A stretch of 64,000 nt of DNA from Acidimicrobiia bacterium (GCA_009841075.1 VXMP01000048.1:1-64000), one strand, 5' to 3'. Shown: positions 8,774-17,559, counted from the first letter of the stretch. Numbers and translations are program-made. Notes: generated by a model from the sequence alone, not told the origin.

Positions 8774-9136
8774 CTATTCCCCCCGGATCGAATTGAGATA
8801 GTTGTAGATGGTGATCCGGCTGACCTCCATCAGGTCGGCCACCTCGTTGATCGATTTACGGAGCCGGAACGCCCCTCGTTCGTCCAGTAGGCGCACCGCG
8901 ACCTGCTTCTCCACCCGGCCTAGCTCGGCCAGTTTGCCGCCCAACTCGGCTTCCACCTGCGTTACCAAACGGTCCAGGGCGTCGTGAAGGGTCAGAACCC
9001 GTACCGCACCTACCACCTTCCCCTCCCACTCCAACGGGATGCAGCCGTTTTCAGACCCGACCGGATCGACAATCTCGGCCCCGACCGCCTCAACCAGAGG
9101 GCGCACCGCCTTGATGAGAGGATGGTCTACGGTCAT
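8774..9136 (-). CDS. YheO/DauR-type HTH transcriptional regulator, short form
   Basis: The 120-aa product ends with a helix-turn-helix (ERGAFRLRKSINEVADLMEVSRITIYNYLNSIR) typical of the YheO/DauR C-terminal domain. The N-terminal part is a short PAS- or ACT-like sensor region (CIPLEWEGKVVGAVRVL) followed by a helix. The ORF track extends to 9856, but the ATG at 9136 overlaps the upstream TGA as ATGA and starts the recognisable protein. Its position beside a divergent promoter with a repeated palindromic site suggests it controls the Mo-hydroxylase genes. Confidence 0.7.
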   Translation of the reverse strand: MTVDHPLIKAVRPLVEAVGAEIVDPVGSENGCIPLEWEGKVVGAVRVLTLHDALDRLVTQVEAELGGKLAELGRVEKQVAVRLLDERGAFRLRKSINEVADLMEVSRITIYNYLNSIRGE

Positions 9137-9363
9137 GGCGTCACCGTCATGTTCACCACCACTCGGGTGGCACCTGCCGCCATAGCCGCCTGTATTCCCT
9201 GGTTGGTTAGGCTTATGACTTCTTCCAGACCGCCTTCGATCGAGGTTCCGAACGGGCCGATATCCGGCTTGAGCGGAGCGAAGGCTTTGATGATCTCCTG
9301 AACATGAGGGCCTTGCCTGCCTTCGATGAACGGCTCGACGGTTACCTCGGCATGAGCCCGCAC
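9133..9363 (-). CDS. MTH1187/DUF77-type thiamine-binding protein
   Basis: This 76-aa protein fits the small ferredoxin-like thiamine-binding family: an N-terminal AHAEVTVEPF strand, then DIGPFGTSIEGGLEEV, the ligand-site segment, and a C-terminal GATRVVVNMTV strand. Relatives bind thiamine or its pyrimidine part and often accompany transport or salvage genes. The track start (TTG, 9369) is only 1 base from AGGAGG, while the GTG at 9361-9363 is 7 bases away, so I choose GTG. It is first in the operon with the regulator and cytochrome c. Confidence 0.75.
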   Translation of the reverse strand: MRAHAEVTVEPFIEGRQGPHVQEIIKAFAPLKPDIGPFGTSIEGGLEEVISLTNQGIQAAMAAGATRVVVNMTVTP

Positions 9364-9445
9364 TACCAATCCTCCTTTGAATTTCCGTTTCCCTCAGAAA
9401 AGTTAACCGAGCGAATGCCCCGAAGATACCAACCTGATGGCTATT

Positions 9446-9481
9446 ATTTTGACAAAATGTAAAAATTTGACAAAATGTAAA
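9446..9481. promoter_or_regulatory. Direct-repeat operator in divergent promoter
   Basis: TTTGACAAAATGTAAA occurs twice (9448-9463 and 9466-9481), 18 bp apart, in an AT-rich island between the two divergent transcription units. Each copy is itself palindromic; the first contains ATTTTG-A-CAAAAT. This layout suggests tandem dimer sites for a regulator, most simply the adjacent HTH protein. TTGACA within the sites also resembles a -35 element for the rightward genes. Confidence 0.6.
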
Positions 9482-9512
9482 GCACCCAGACCAGGTTACG
9501 AGGGGCGGCCCA

Positions 9513-12098
9513 ATGACTTTGACAGCAGAGCGGACCATTGATTTCGTACTGAACGGACGGCCGGTTTCGGTCCGTCCCGACCACCCCCATCTTCTGTCGG
9601 CCCTTCGTGAAGAACTGGACGTCACCTCGGTCAAAGACGGGTGCTCCCCCTCCGGCCAATGCGGCTGCTGCACGGTGTTGGTGAACGGTCGGGCGATGGT
9701 GGCCTGCGTTCTGGCCCTCGACAAGATCGAAGGTAAGGAGATTGCCACCCTGGAAGGGTTCGATCCGACCGAACGGGAGCGCCTGGCCTCGGCATTCGCG
9801 GTAACCGGTGCTCTGCAGTGCGGATTCTGCACCCCCGGGATTCTGGTTCGGGCCAAAGCCTTGCTGGATCAGAAGGGTTCCGGCCTGACCCGAAAGGTGA
9901 CCGCCGGACGGCTGGGTGCCCACCTGTGTCGCTGTACCGGCTACACCAAGATCTTCGACGCGGTGGACATGCTGGCCCAGGGCGAGATCCCTCCGGTGGA
10001 AACCTCGGGCGGAATCGGGAAAAACGGAATCAAGTACGAGGGCCTGGAGTTGGCTCTCGGCGACCGCCCCTATATAGACGACATTCGTATTGACGGAATG
10101 CTCCACGCCGCCCTCCGGCTCACCGACCACGCTCGGGCGGACGTGGTGAAGATTGATACCGACCGAGCCCTGGCCATGCCGGGGGTGGAGGCGGTCTTCA
10201 CCGCTGCCGACGTCCCGGGCGAGCTCAAGGTGGGTCTGATCCATAAGGACTGGCCGGTGCTGATCCCGGAGGGCGGGCGCACCTCCTACTACGGAGATGT
10301 CCTGGCGGTGGTAGTGGCGAAAGACCGGTTGACCGCCCGTGAGGCCGCCGAAGCGGTAGAGGTGGAATACCAGGTGCTTAAGCCCTTCACCGACCCGGCC
10401 GTGGCGGTGGCTTCGGACGAGGATGCGGTTTGGGGCTTGGACGGCAACGTCCTGTCGGTTTCCGAATACGCCCGGGGGGATTTCGAGGCCGCCTATCGGT
10501 CCTCGGCCCATCGTATCCACGAAACCTTTATTACCCAGCGGGTGGAACACGCCTTCCTGGAGCCGGAGTCGACGGTGGTGGTACCGGCCGGTCAGGGCAG
10601 GCTTATGGTCTACTCGGGTGGCCAGGGGGTGTGGGATGATCGCGACCAGATCGCCTCTGTGCTGGGGGTAGATCCCGACTCGATCACCGTCGAGTTGGTC
10701 TCCAACGGCGGTGCCTTCGGCGGCAAGGAGGACATGGCCAACCAGGCCCAGACCGCCTTGGCCGCCCATCTGCTGGGCCGACCGGTCAAGTGCACCCTCT
10801 CTCGGGAGGAGTCCTTCCGCATCCATTCCAAGCGGCACCCGATCCGGATCGAAATATGGGCGGGTTGTGACGACCAGGGGCAGATGACCGCCTTCAAGGC
10901 GCGCATGCTGGGCGACTCCGGCCCTTACGCCTCGGTGGGGATGAAGGTGCTGGAGCGGGCGGCCGGGCACGCCAGCGGTCCCTACGTGGTACCCAACATC
11001 GATGTCCGGGCGGTAGCGGCCCGAACCAACAATCCGGTCTGCGGTGCCTTCCGAGGTTTCGGTGCCAACCAGGCCCAGTTCGCCATGGAGGGGGTGATGG
11101 ACCGTCTGGCCCGATCGGTGGGGATATCCGGCTGGGAGATGCGGATGAGAAACGTCATCCGGCCGGGTTCGGTTTGGGGGCCGGGACAGGTGATGGACGA
11201 CGGTTGCCTGGGTGCACTGGAGTCTTTGAAGGCGGTCAAGCCCCACTATGACGCCGCCCGGGCAGACGGCAAGGCGGTCGGTTTGGGGTTAGGGCTCAAG
11301 AACAGCGGTCTGGGTAACGGATTCAAGGAGGTGGCCAGGGCGGTAGTCCGTTTCACCCGTGCCGGTACGGTCGAGGTTCGGCACTGCTGGACCGAAATGG
11401 GCCAGGGCATCCACACGGTGGCCCAACAGGTGGCAGCAGAGGAACTCAACCTGGATCCCAACCTGATCAGCGTGATGGTGGACACCAGTCGGGAGTTGGG
11501 TGCCGGTCAGACCACCGGCTCCCGTGGAACTTTGATGGGGGCCGGGGCGGTACGGTCGGCCTGTCAGGCCGCCGATGCGGGGGGACGTCTGCCGGAGGTG
11601 GACTACCACGGCGAATATCGGGTGGACTGGACCAATTCGCTCAAAGAAGGAGTCGAGAATCCGGTGATCCATTCGGCGTTCGGGTATGCGTCCCAGATGG
11701 TCATCATGGATCGGGACACCGGTCAGATCGAAAAGGTGGTGGCCGCCCATGATGTGGGACGGGCCATCAACCCGGTACTGTGCGAGGGCCAGATCGAAGG
11801 TTCGGTCCATATGGGTCTCGGTTACGCCCTGACCGAGGAGTTTCCCGCCGATGATGAGGGACGTCCCACCAACATGACCCTCCGCAGCCTGGGCATCATC
11901 CGGCCCAAGGACATGCCGGATGTGGAGGTCATCCTGGTGGAGGTGCCCCAGCCCAAAGCGCCCTACGGCATTAAAGGGGTCGGGGAGATCGGGCTGGTTC
12001 CCACCGCCGGTGCGGTGGCGGCAGCTCTTTATGACCGGGACGGGGAGTGGCGTAACCATCTCCCGATGAACCTCCATCATCCCAACTCGAAGACGTGA
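9513..12098 (+). CDS. Fused Fe-S/molybdenum hydroxylase (XdhD/YgfN-type) without FAD domain
   Basis: The 861-aa protein belongs to the xanthine dehydrogenase family. Residues 1-160 hold two [2Fe-2S] clusters: CSPSGQCGCC, then CGFCTPG and CRCTG. The Mo-cofactor domains follow, with GGAFGGKED, FRGFGANQAQF and the C-terminal catalytic glutamate in KGVGEIGL. No FAD domain lies between, as in E. coli XdhD and the selenium-dependent hydroxylase family. Substrates are likely purines or other N-heterocycles (inference). Electrons must leave by another carrier. The gene overlaps the SsnA-like gene by 4 bases, matching the ygfK-ssnA-xdhD association known in enterobacteria. MoaA is encoded at 51 kb. 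Confidence 0.85.
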   Translation: MTLTAERTIDFVLNGRPVSVRPDHPHLLSALREELDVTSVKDGCSPSGQCGCCTVLVNGRAMVACVLALDKIEGKEIATLEGFDPTERERLASAFAVTGALQCGFCTPGILVRAKALLDQKGSGLTRKVTAGRLGAHLCRCTGYTKIFDAVDMLAQGEIPPVETSGGIGKNGIKYEGLELALGDRPYIDDIRIDGMLHAALRLTDHARADVVKIDTDRALAMPGVEAVFTAADVPGELKVGLIHKDWPVLIPEGGRTSYYGDVLAVVVAKDRLTAREAAEAVEVEYQVLKPFTDPAVAVASDEDAVWGLDGNVLSVSEYARGDFEAAYRSSAHRIHETFITQRVEHAFLEPESTVVVPAGQGRLMVYSGGQGVWDDRDQIASVLGVDPDSITVELVSNGGAFGGKEDMANQAQTALAAHLLGRPVKCTLSREESFRIHSKRHPIRIEIWAGCDDQGQMTAFKARMLGDSGPYASVGMKVLERAAGHASGPYVVPNIDVRAVAARTNNPVCGAFRGFGANQAQFAMEGVMDRLARSVGISGWEMRMRNVIRPGSVWGPGQVMDDGCLGALESLKAVKPHYDAARADGKAVGLGLGLKNSGLGNGFKEVARAVVRFTRAGTVEVRHCWTEMGQGIHTVAQQVAAEELNLDPNLISVMVDTSRELGAGQTTGSRGTLMGAGAVRSACQAADAGGRLPEVDYHGEYRVDWTNSLKEGVENPVIHSAFGYASQMVIMDRDTGQIEKVVAAHDVGRAINPVLCEGQIEGSVHMGLGYALTEEFPADDEGRPTNMTLRSLGIIRPKDMPDVEVILVEVPQPKAPYGIKGVGEIGLVPTAGAVAAALYDRDGEWRNHLPMNLHHPNSKT

Positions 12099-13114
12099 AC
12101 GTCACGCCTGGGATGGTGTGCAGCCACCACCATCTCTACTCCGCCCTGGCGAGGGGGATGCCTCCACCTCCTAAAACCCCTGGCAGTTTCCAAGAAATCC
12201 TGGAGCAGATCTGGTGGAGGCTGGATGCCTCATTGGATGCGGAGATGATCCGCTGGTCGGCCATGCTGGGCGCGCTGGAGGCCCTGGAGTCGGGTACTAC
12301 CGGGATTGTGGATCATCACGAGTCACCCAACGCCATCGAGGGCAGCCTGTCGGTGATCGAGGAAGCCTGTCGGGAAGTGGGGGTGCGGGTGCTGGCCTGT
12401 TACGGGGTGACCGACCGGCACGGGGCGGACGGTGCCCGAAGAGGTCTGGAGGAGAACCGCCGTTTTATAAGCGAAGGCGGGAACGGGCTGGTGGGGATCC
12501 ACGCCGCCTTCACCTGTAATCCGGAAACGTTGGAGGCGGCGGCGGGTTTGGCAGGTGAGCTGGGGGTGGGTGCCCATATACACGTGGCCGAAGGCCCGGC
12601 GGATCGGGACAGTGCCCGTCATCTGAAGGGGCTGACCGACGAGCGCTGGCTGCTGGCCCACTGCGTGCAGTTGGCCGATGACCACGGTTTGGCGGGAACC
12701 ATCCTGCACCAACCCCGCTCCAACCTGAACAACTCGGTGGGCTACGCCAACCCTGTCCGGTTCGCCAATCCGGTGGCTTTAGGAACCGACGGTATCGGTG
12801 CCAACATGATCGAGGCGTTCCGGTTGGCTTACGTCATGCAGCGCTCGGTGGACGTGACCGCTACCCCCGAAACGGCCTGGGGATGGCTGGAGAACGGCTG
12901 GAATCTGATTCCCGAATGCCGAAACGATCGGGTCACCTGGAGCTACGACCCGATGGACCCCTGGCATCTGGCCTTTACGCCCGGGGTTCGGCCTTTGAGA
13001 ATCGAGGTGGATGGAGAAGTAATATTCGAAAACGGTTCCCCCACCAGGGTTGACGCGACCGAGGTGCGCGCCAAGGCCCGGGAACAAGCCGCCCGACTGC
13101 ACGCCCGGCTGTGA
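12095..13114 (+). CDS. SsnA-like amidohydrolase, shortened N-terminus
   Basis: The 339-aa protein is a metal-dependent amidohydrolase related to SsnA. Metal ligands are present: HxH in SHHHLYS near the start, His in HIHVAEG, His in LLAHCVQL and Asp in LGTDGIGANM. SsnA proteins are about 440 aa; here the usual 55-60 residue N-terminal beta segment is missing and the protein begins directly at the first metal motif. The GTG start overlaps the hydroxylase stop (GTGA), so there is no room for more. The C-terminal beta segment (GVRPLRIEVDGEVIF) is present. It probably deaminates or opens a heterocycle linked to the hydroxylase reaction. Confidence 0.75.
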   Translation: MNVTPGMVCSHHHLYSALARGMPPPPKTPGSFQEILEQIWWRLDASLDAEMIRWSAMLGALEALESGTTGIVDHHESPNAIEGSLSVIEEACREVGVRVLACYGVTDRHGADGARRGLEENRRFISEGGNGLVGIHAAFTCNPETLEAAAGLAGELGVGAHIHVAEGPADRDSARHLKGLTDERWLLAHCVQLADDHGLAGTILHQPRSNLNNSVGYANPVRFANPVALGTDGIGANMIEAFRLAYVMQRSVDVTATPETAWGWLENGWNLIPECRNDRVTWSYDPMDPWHLAFTPGVRPLRIEVDGEVIFENGSPTRVDATEVRAKAREQAARLHARL

Positions 13115-13130
13115 AGGGAGGTTGACCAAG

Positions 13131-14942
13131 GTGACCGACCATCATGAGCCTCTGACCCCCTTCAGCCTGGCCGATCTGCTGGCCAGGATCAGCCACGAAT
13201 GGGACAGCCGCCATCGCATATACGACCTGCCGGTGGCCCGGTTCTTCAACGTTTCGAAAGGGCCGGACATCTCGATGGACTTCTTGGGTCGACCCGCCGC
13301 CACTCCGGTGGGTCCGGCCGCCGGACCGCACAGCCAGATGACGCAGAACATCGTCCTTTCCTGGCTGGCCGGATCCCGTCTGATCGAGTTGAAAACCGTC
13401 CAGATCCTCGACGAGCTGGAGATCGGTCGGCCCTGCATCGATATGGAAACCATCGGCTACAACATCGAATGGAGTCAGGAACTCAAAATCCCCCAATCGC
13501 TGGAGGAATACGTCAAGGCTTCGATGATCATCGAAATCCTGCGGCGCTGGGAGGAGATCACCCCTCTGATCGGAACCGACAGCGGACCCCATATCTTCGA
13601 CCTTTCGGTGGGTTACGACCTGGCCGGAATCTCCACCGACCAGGTGGCCTGGTTCATCGACTCGATGATGGACGCCCGCGAGGAGATCGACCGTCTTCGT
13701 CCCCAGATCGGGGGCCGGTTCGCCGAATATCGGGACTTCGATTTTCCCCATCGGATCGCCGACACGGTGACCCTCTCCACCTTTCACGGGTGTCCGCCCG
13801 ACGAGATCGAGTCGATAACCAAGCACCTGATCACCCGTCATGGGCTGGATGTGATCGTCAAGCTCAACCCCACCCTGTTGGGTTTTGAACGGGTCAAGGA
13901 GATCGTCACCGAAACCCTCGGCTTCGATACCACCGTGCTCCGTAGGGAGGACTTCGACAATGATCTCCAGTTCCCTCGGGGTTTGGAGCTGATCAACGAG
14001 CTCAACGACTTCGCCGCCCGCAACGGACGCCGGTTCGGAATCAAGCTCACCAACACGCTGGTGGTGGAGAACACCAAGGGCTTCATGCCCGACCAGACCA
14101 TGTATCTGTCGGGACCGCCCCTGCATGTGGTTTCTACTACTTTGCTCGGGGAGCTTCATAAGGCCCTACCCGGGATGCTGAGGATCGACGGTCAGGACGG
14201 CCCTATCCAGGTTTCGTTCTCTGCCGGTATCACCAAGGACAATCTGGCCGAGGCGGCCGGGTTGGGGCTGGCACCCATGACCATCTGTTCCGATCTGCTC
14301 AAGCCGGGCGGCTACGGCCGTCTCGCCCCGATGCTGAAGGGACTCTGGAAGGCCATGGAAGGGGTTGGTGCCGGGTCGTTATCGGAATGGCAGCGGCATA
14401 AAGGGGAGCTGTCCGGTGAAGCCGGAGCGGTAGAGGCCTATATTGCCACGCTGCACAACCCGGCCACCAACCGGCGTTATACCCTGGCGGGTAACTCCAA
14501 ACTACCTCGCTCCGTGGATCACGAGCTCCAGATGTGGGGATGCGTGGCGTGCAATTTCTGCGTGACGGTATGCCCGAACGACGCCTTCTTCCGGATACCC
14601 ACCCCCGACGAGCTGGACGCCACCGGCTTGCAGCAGTATCTGGTGTTGACCGAGCTGTGTAACGAATGCGGCAACTGCATGGTGTTCTGCCCCGAAATCG
14701 GCGACCCGGCGGTGGTTAAACCCCGACTGTTCATTGACGAAGACCGCTTCGCCGCCGAAACCGAGCAGGCCTTTCTTATCCATCAGGACCCGGACGGATA
14801 CTGGGTGCAGCCCAACGCCGCCGCCGCCGAGCACACAGCCGACCTGCTGCTGCTACTCAACGGTGAGGAAGGGTTCGTGCTCCCGCCCTCTTCCAAACAG
14901 TGGGGCGAGCAACGGGATCGGGCCGACCTCTACCAGGAGTAG
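13131..14942 (+). CDS. YgfK-like Fe-S oxidoreductase lacking the FAD/NAD(P)H half
   Basis: Residues 1-450 resemble the N-terminal dihydroorotate-dehydrogenase-like part of YgfK. A ferredoxin-type region follows with CVACNFCVTVCP and CNECGNCMVFCP, giving two [4Fe-4S] clusters. The 603-aa chain ends about 75 residues after the second cluster motif, whereas E. coli YgfK is about 1030 aa and carries a GltD-like FAD/NADPH domain. The GTG at 13131 with GGGAGG 9 bases upstream is a better start than the track's 13050. It may accept electrons from the hydroxylase and pass them on to another partner, since its own reductase is absent. Confidence 0.8.
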   Translation: MTDHHEPLTPFSLADLLARISHEWDSRHRIYDLPVARFFNVSKGPDISMDFLGRPAATPVGPAAGPHSQMTQNIVLSWLAGSRLIELKTVQILDELEIGRPCIDMETIGYNIEWSQELKIPQSLEEYVKASMIIEILRRWEEITPLIGTDSGPHIFDLSVGYDLAGISTDQVAWFIDSMMDAREEIDRLRPQIGGRFAEYRDFDFPHRIADTVTLSTFHGCPPDEIESITKHLITRHGLDVIVKLNPTLLGFERVKEIVTETLGFDTTVLRREDFDNDLQFPRGLELINELNDFAARNGRRFGIKLTNTLVVENTKGFMPDQTMYLSGPPLHVVSTTLLGELHKALPGMLRIDGQDGPIQVSFSAGITKDNLAEAAGLGLAPMTICSDLLKPGGYGRLAPMLKGLWKAMEGVGAGSLSEWQRHKGELSGEAGAVEAYIATLHNPATNRRYTLAGNSKLPRSVDHELQMWGCVACNFCVTVCPNDAFFRIPTPDELDATGLQQYLVLTELCNECGNCMVFCPEIGDPAVVKPRLFIDEDRFAAETEQAFLIHQDPDGYWVQPNAAAAEHTADLLLLLNGEEGFVLPPSSKQWGEQRDRADLYQE

Positions 14943-14953
14943 GGAGGGTGCCG

Positions 14954-15418
14954 ATGCGCTTGACCTTGGCGGACGTCAGGCGGTTTGTTGATGCCGACTC
15001 GGGTTTGGCGGTGGTTTCGTTTGCCCGACCCGACGGCACGGTGCACTCTTCGCTGGTCAACGCCGGGGTGATGCCCCATCCGGTAACCGGTGTGGGATCG
15101 GTGGCATTGGTGATCCGAGACAACACGGTGAAGCTACGCCATTGGCGGGCTCGACCCGGTGCGGGTGCAACTCTGGTGTTCAAATCGGGATGGTCGTGGA
15201 TAGGTGTGGAAGGCCCCACCAGCGTGATCGGCCCGGAAGATCCCTATGAGGGTTTTGATCCCGGCCAGGTTCCCCGACTGCTGAGGGAGGTGTTCGTATC
15301 CGCCGGAGGCACCCACGATGATTGGGATGAATATGACCGGGTTATGGCCGAAGAAGGCCGCACCGCCGTTTTCGTAGAACCTCGCCGAATCACCGGATCC
15401 GGTACAGGAGTGTCGTAA
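14954..15418 (+). CDS. PPOX-class (F420/FMN-binding split-barrel) protein
   Basis: The 154-aa product has the pyridoxamine-oxidase-like split-barrel pattern: GLAVVSFARPDGTVHSSLVNAGVM at the N-terminus, then a W-R-R/GAGATLVF strand pair and VEGPTSVIGPED. Actinobacterial members of this size usually bind F420 and reduce small substrates; cofD and cofE in this window make that plausible. The ATG at 14954 has AGGGAGG 6 bases upstream, so I prefer it to 14900. It follows the YgfK-like gene by 11 bases and is probably in the same operon. Confidence 0.75.
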   Translation: MRLTLADVRRFVDADSGLAVVSFARPDGTVHSSLVNAGVMPHPVTGVGSVALVIRDNTVKLRHWRARPGAGATLVFKSGWSWIGVEGPTSVIGPEDPYEGFDPGQVPRLLREVFVSAGGTHDDWDEYDRVMAEEGRTAVFVEPRRITGSGTGVS

Positions 15419-15543
15419 ACAACGTCCTCCGCACCCCGACCCTTCTCAGACCCTGCCACCGGGCAAATCAGGGAGGAGGTTGCAGTTGTCGTATCAGTAC
15501 GGTGGGGCTGGGCTTGGGTTGTCCCGCCTTAGGAAAAGCTGCT

Positions 15544-16176
15544 CTAAAGCCCTGGTGAAGTAGGTGGATCAAGGATCAGATCTCCGGTGCCGGTCTGATG
15601 GCAAAGGCGGCGTAACCGACCGTCATGGAGACCGTAGATCAAACCGTGAAGGGTTGGTCCCCCACCCGCCTGCCAAGCGGCTTGAAGGATGTCGGTGTCG
15701 GCCAGGTTGCGCACCTGCTCCACCACGTTCACCTCGCACAGCCGCCTGATCCTGGCTTCTTCCTCCAGGTCGGCCAACTCGTCTTGGTAGCGGCGGCTTA
15801 CCCGACGTATATGGTCAAGCCATAGCTGGATGGTGTCCTGACCAGGAGGATCGAAAGAAGCGATCACCCCGCCACAGCCGTAGTGTCCGCACACCACAAT
15901 ATGGGTGACCTCCAGCACCTCCACGGCATACTGCACCACCGACATACAGTTCGGATCGGATGTAACCACCTGGTTGGCGATGTTGCGATGGACAAACACC
16001 TCCCCCAGGGACAGATCCATCATCTGGTTGGGCGAAACCCGGCTGTCCGAGCACCCGATCCAAAGCATTTCGGGTTGCTGCCCTTCCGCCAAGGCCTGAA
16101 ATCCACCCGGATCCTTTTCAACCTGACCCGCCGCCCAGGCCCGGTTCCGGTCTAGAAAATGTTCGATATCAGCCAA
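15544..16176 (-). CDS. can: Beta-class carbonic anhydrase
   Basis: The 210-aa protein interconverts CO2 and bicarbonate. Zinc ligands are Cys42 (CSDSR, with the Asp44-Arg46 dyad), His98 and Cys101 (CGHYGCGG). Length and the motif GEVFVHRNIANQV match Can/YadF enzymes. Bicarbonate or CO2 supply would serve the carboxylases elsewhere in the window (PccAB and the ketoalkyl-CoM carboxylase), but there is no operon link. Confidence 0.92.
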   Translation of the reverse strand: MADIEHFLDRNRAWAAGQVEKDPGGFQALAEGQQPEMLWIGCSDSRVSPNQMMDLSLGEVFVHRNIANQVVTSDPNCMSVVQYAVEVLEVTHIVVCGHYGCGGVIASFDPPGQDTIQLWLDHIRRVSRRYQDELADLEEEARIRRLCEVNVVEQVRNLADTDILQAAWQAGGGPTLHGLIYGLHDGRLRRLCHQTGTGDLILDPPTSPGL

Positions 16177-16583
16177 GCCCCTCCCCGGTCATCGGCAAGA
16201 TGGTACCTGCGTTTCCTCCCCTCCCGACACTTCCTCCACCCCTTGATCCACTCCCTCCGGCAAATCCGCCAGAACGCGAAAATCGCTCAAAACGGGCTTC
16301 GCCCGTTGGTCCCGCCCCCACCTCCACCGGTCGGGACGCGTTCCGCTAAGGGTTGTACGGTTTGCGTCCCGAAGAAATGACCCACAAGTCGGGCGACGTC
16401 TAAGACCCCCCCCCCACCGCTTAGTATATGATAGAATGACAATGTATAACGGTACTGAGACAGAACCCAGGAGGTTACCCGAGAATGAGAAAAACTCAAG
16501 TCAACATCACAAGTCCAAGAGATAACAGCAGCTAGAATGACCAATAAGCCGGACACTGGACGTCAAGCATATATTCGGATACT
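16177..16583. other. Gap with hairpins and a 15-codon leader-like ORF
   Basis: This ~400-base gap lies between can and higB. It holds two inverted repeats: AACGGGC-TTC-GCCCGTT (16291-16307) and TCGGGACGC...GCGTCCCGA (16331-16372). A C10 tract follows at about 16404. A good ribosome-binding site (AGGAGG, 16469) precedes an ATG at 16485 encoding only 15 residues (MRKTQVNITSPRDNSS). The tiny ORF may be a leader or a gene remnant. I see no larger gene. Confidence 0.4.
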
Positions 16584-16865
16584 ATGATACTCAGCTATGG
16601 AGACAAGAGAACGGAGATGTTTAGTGCAGGGGTGATTGTCCCGGCATTCCAAGGTTTTGAGCAACAAGCATCCAAACGGCTCTCCATCCTAAACGCAGCC
16701 CCCTCGCTGAAAACTTTGCGGGGGTTGCCCAGTAACAGGCTTAAAGCAATGCGAGGGAAAAGAAAGGGGCAGTACTCTATCCGTATCAATAGGTAATGGC
16801 GAATATGCTTTACATGGTCCGGCACTACCGGACCTACAGACGTCGAAATCGTGGATTACCACTAG
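16584..16865 (+). pseudogene. higB: HigB-type toxin with in-frame nonsense codon
   Basis: The first 70 codons encode a HigB/RelE-family mRNA interferase, with LSILNAAPSLKTLRGLP and LKAMRGKRKGQYSIRIN matching the family. Codon 71 is TAA where relatives have glutamine in the INDQWRICF motif. Reading on in the same frame gives WRICFTWSGTTGPTDVEIVDYH and then TAG, which is exactly the normal HigB C-terminus. A single CAA-to-TAA change would explain it. The truncated toxin loses its conserved C-terminal strand and is probably inactive. higA follows after 15 bases. Confidence 0.85.
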
Positions 16866-16880
16866 AAAGGAGTCCAAACC

Positions 16881-17186
16881 GTGTTCAAGCGGGCTATTCA
16901 TCCCGGAGTAATACTCAAAGAGGAACTGGAGGAGCTGGGTGTCTTACCCACCGAGTTGGCGCGTCAAATCCAAGTCCCTCCCAACCGCATCGGGCAGATC
17001 ATTGCGGGCAAACGATCCTTGACCGCCGACACCGCGCTGCGATTGGGACACTGGTTCGGAGTTGAGGCCCGGTTCTGGCTTAACCTCCAAACCCAATATG
17101 ACCTCACCATCGCCGAGCAGAACATCGGAACCGAGGTACAGGACCTGCCTTCCACAGCCGGTACCCGACACCTCCGCGCCGGCTAA
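16881..17186 (+). CDS. higA: HigA-type antitoxin (XRE HTH)
   Basis: The 101-aa protein starts IHPGVILKEELEELGV, the HigA family signature. The helix-turn-helix is PTELARQIQVPPNRIGQIIAGKRSL, and TALRLGHWFGVEARFWLNLQ follows. It would bind the toxin and repress its own promoter. The GTG start at 16881 has AGAAAGGAG upstream, overlapping the end of the toxin frame. It remains intact although the toxin gene is broken, so it may persist as a stand-alone regulator or against other HigB toxins. Confidence 0.88.
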   Translation: MFKRAIHPGVILKEELEELGVLPTELARQIQVPPNRIGQIIAGKRSLTADTALRLGHWFGVEARFWLNLQTQYDLTIAEQNIGTEVQDLPSTAGTRHLRAG

Positions 17187-17559
17187 GAGAGCCAACCTGG
17201 GCCTTAAGTCGGGGTAGTGCGGGTTTTTAATTATCCGAATGTATATTTTCCCAGCTTGTGGTACCTACTCTTAGACCAATAGGGAACGGCAATACCCGGT
17301 AGTCGTTTGGGAAAAGGCCCCCTTGTTGTATCCATCACCAACCTGCCTAGATTATGAATTCTAAGCGGTACATGGAGGACTCAGCTTGCACCGATCTTCT
17401 GTGGAACGGACGAGGGGATGGGGTCGAGAAATTGTGCCCGGCCTGGTCGTTTCGTAACCTTCTTCAAGGTCTGAATTCGGGATGCCCTATCGAAGGAGTA
17501 GGCCAAATCCCTTAGGTTCCGCCGCATTTTCCCCAGCTTCGCCAGAGAGGTGGGTGGGG
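17187..17559. other. Intergenic gap without recognised features
   Basis: About 370 bases between higA and a convergent hydrolase gene. It is AT-richer near 17220-17360. I found no convincing ORF, hairpin terminator or repeat. Confidence 0.5.

Noticed and set aside
9444-11246. 600-aa ORF antisense to the molybdenum hydroxylase
   Set aside because: It is the mirror frame of a strongly conserved enzyme gene, has shadow-like composition (many His, Gly, Arg) and no recognisable motifs.
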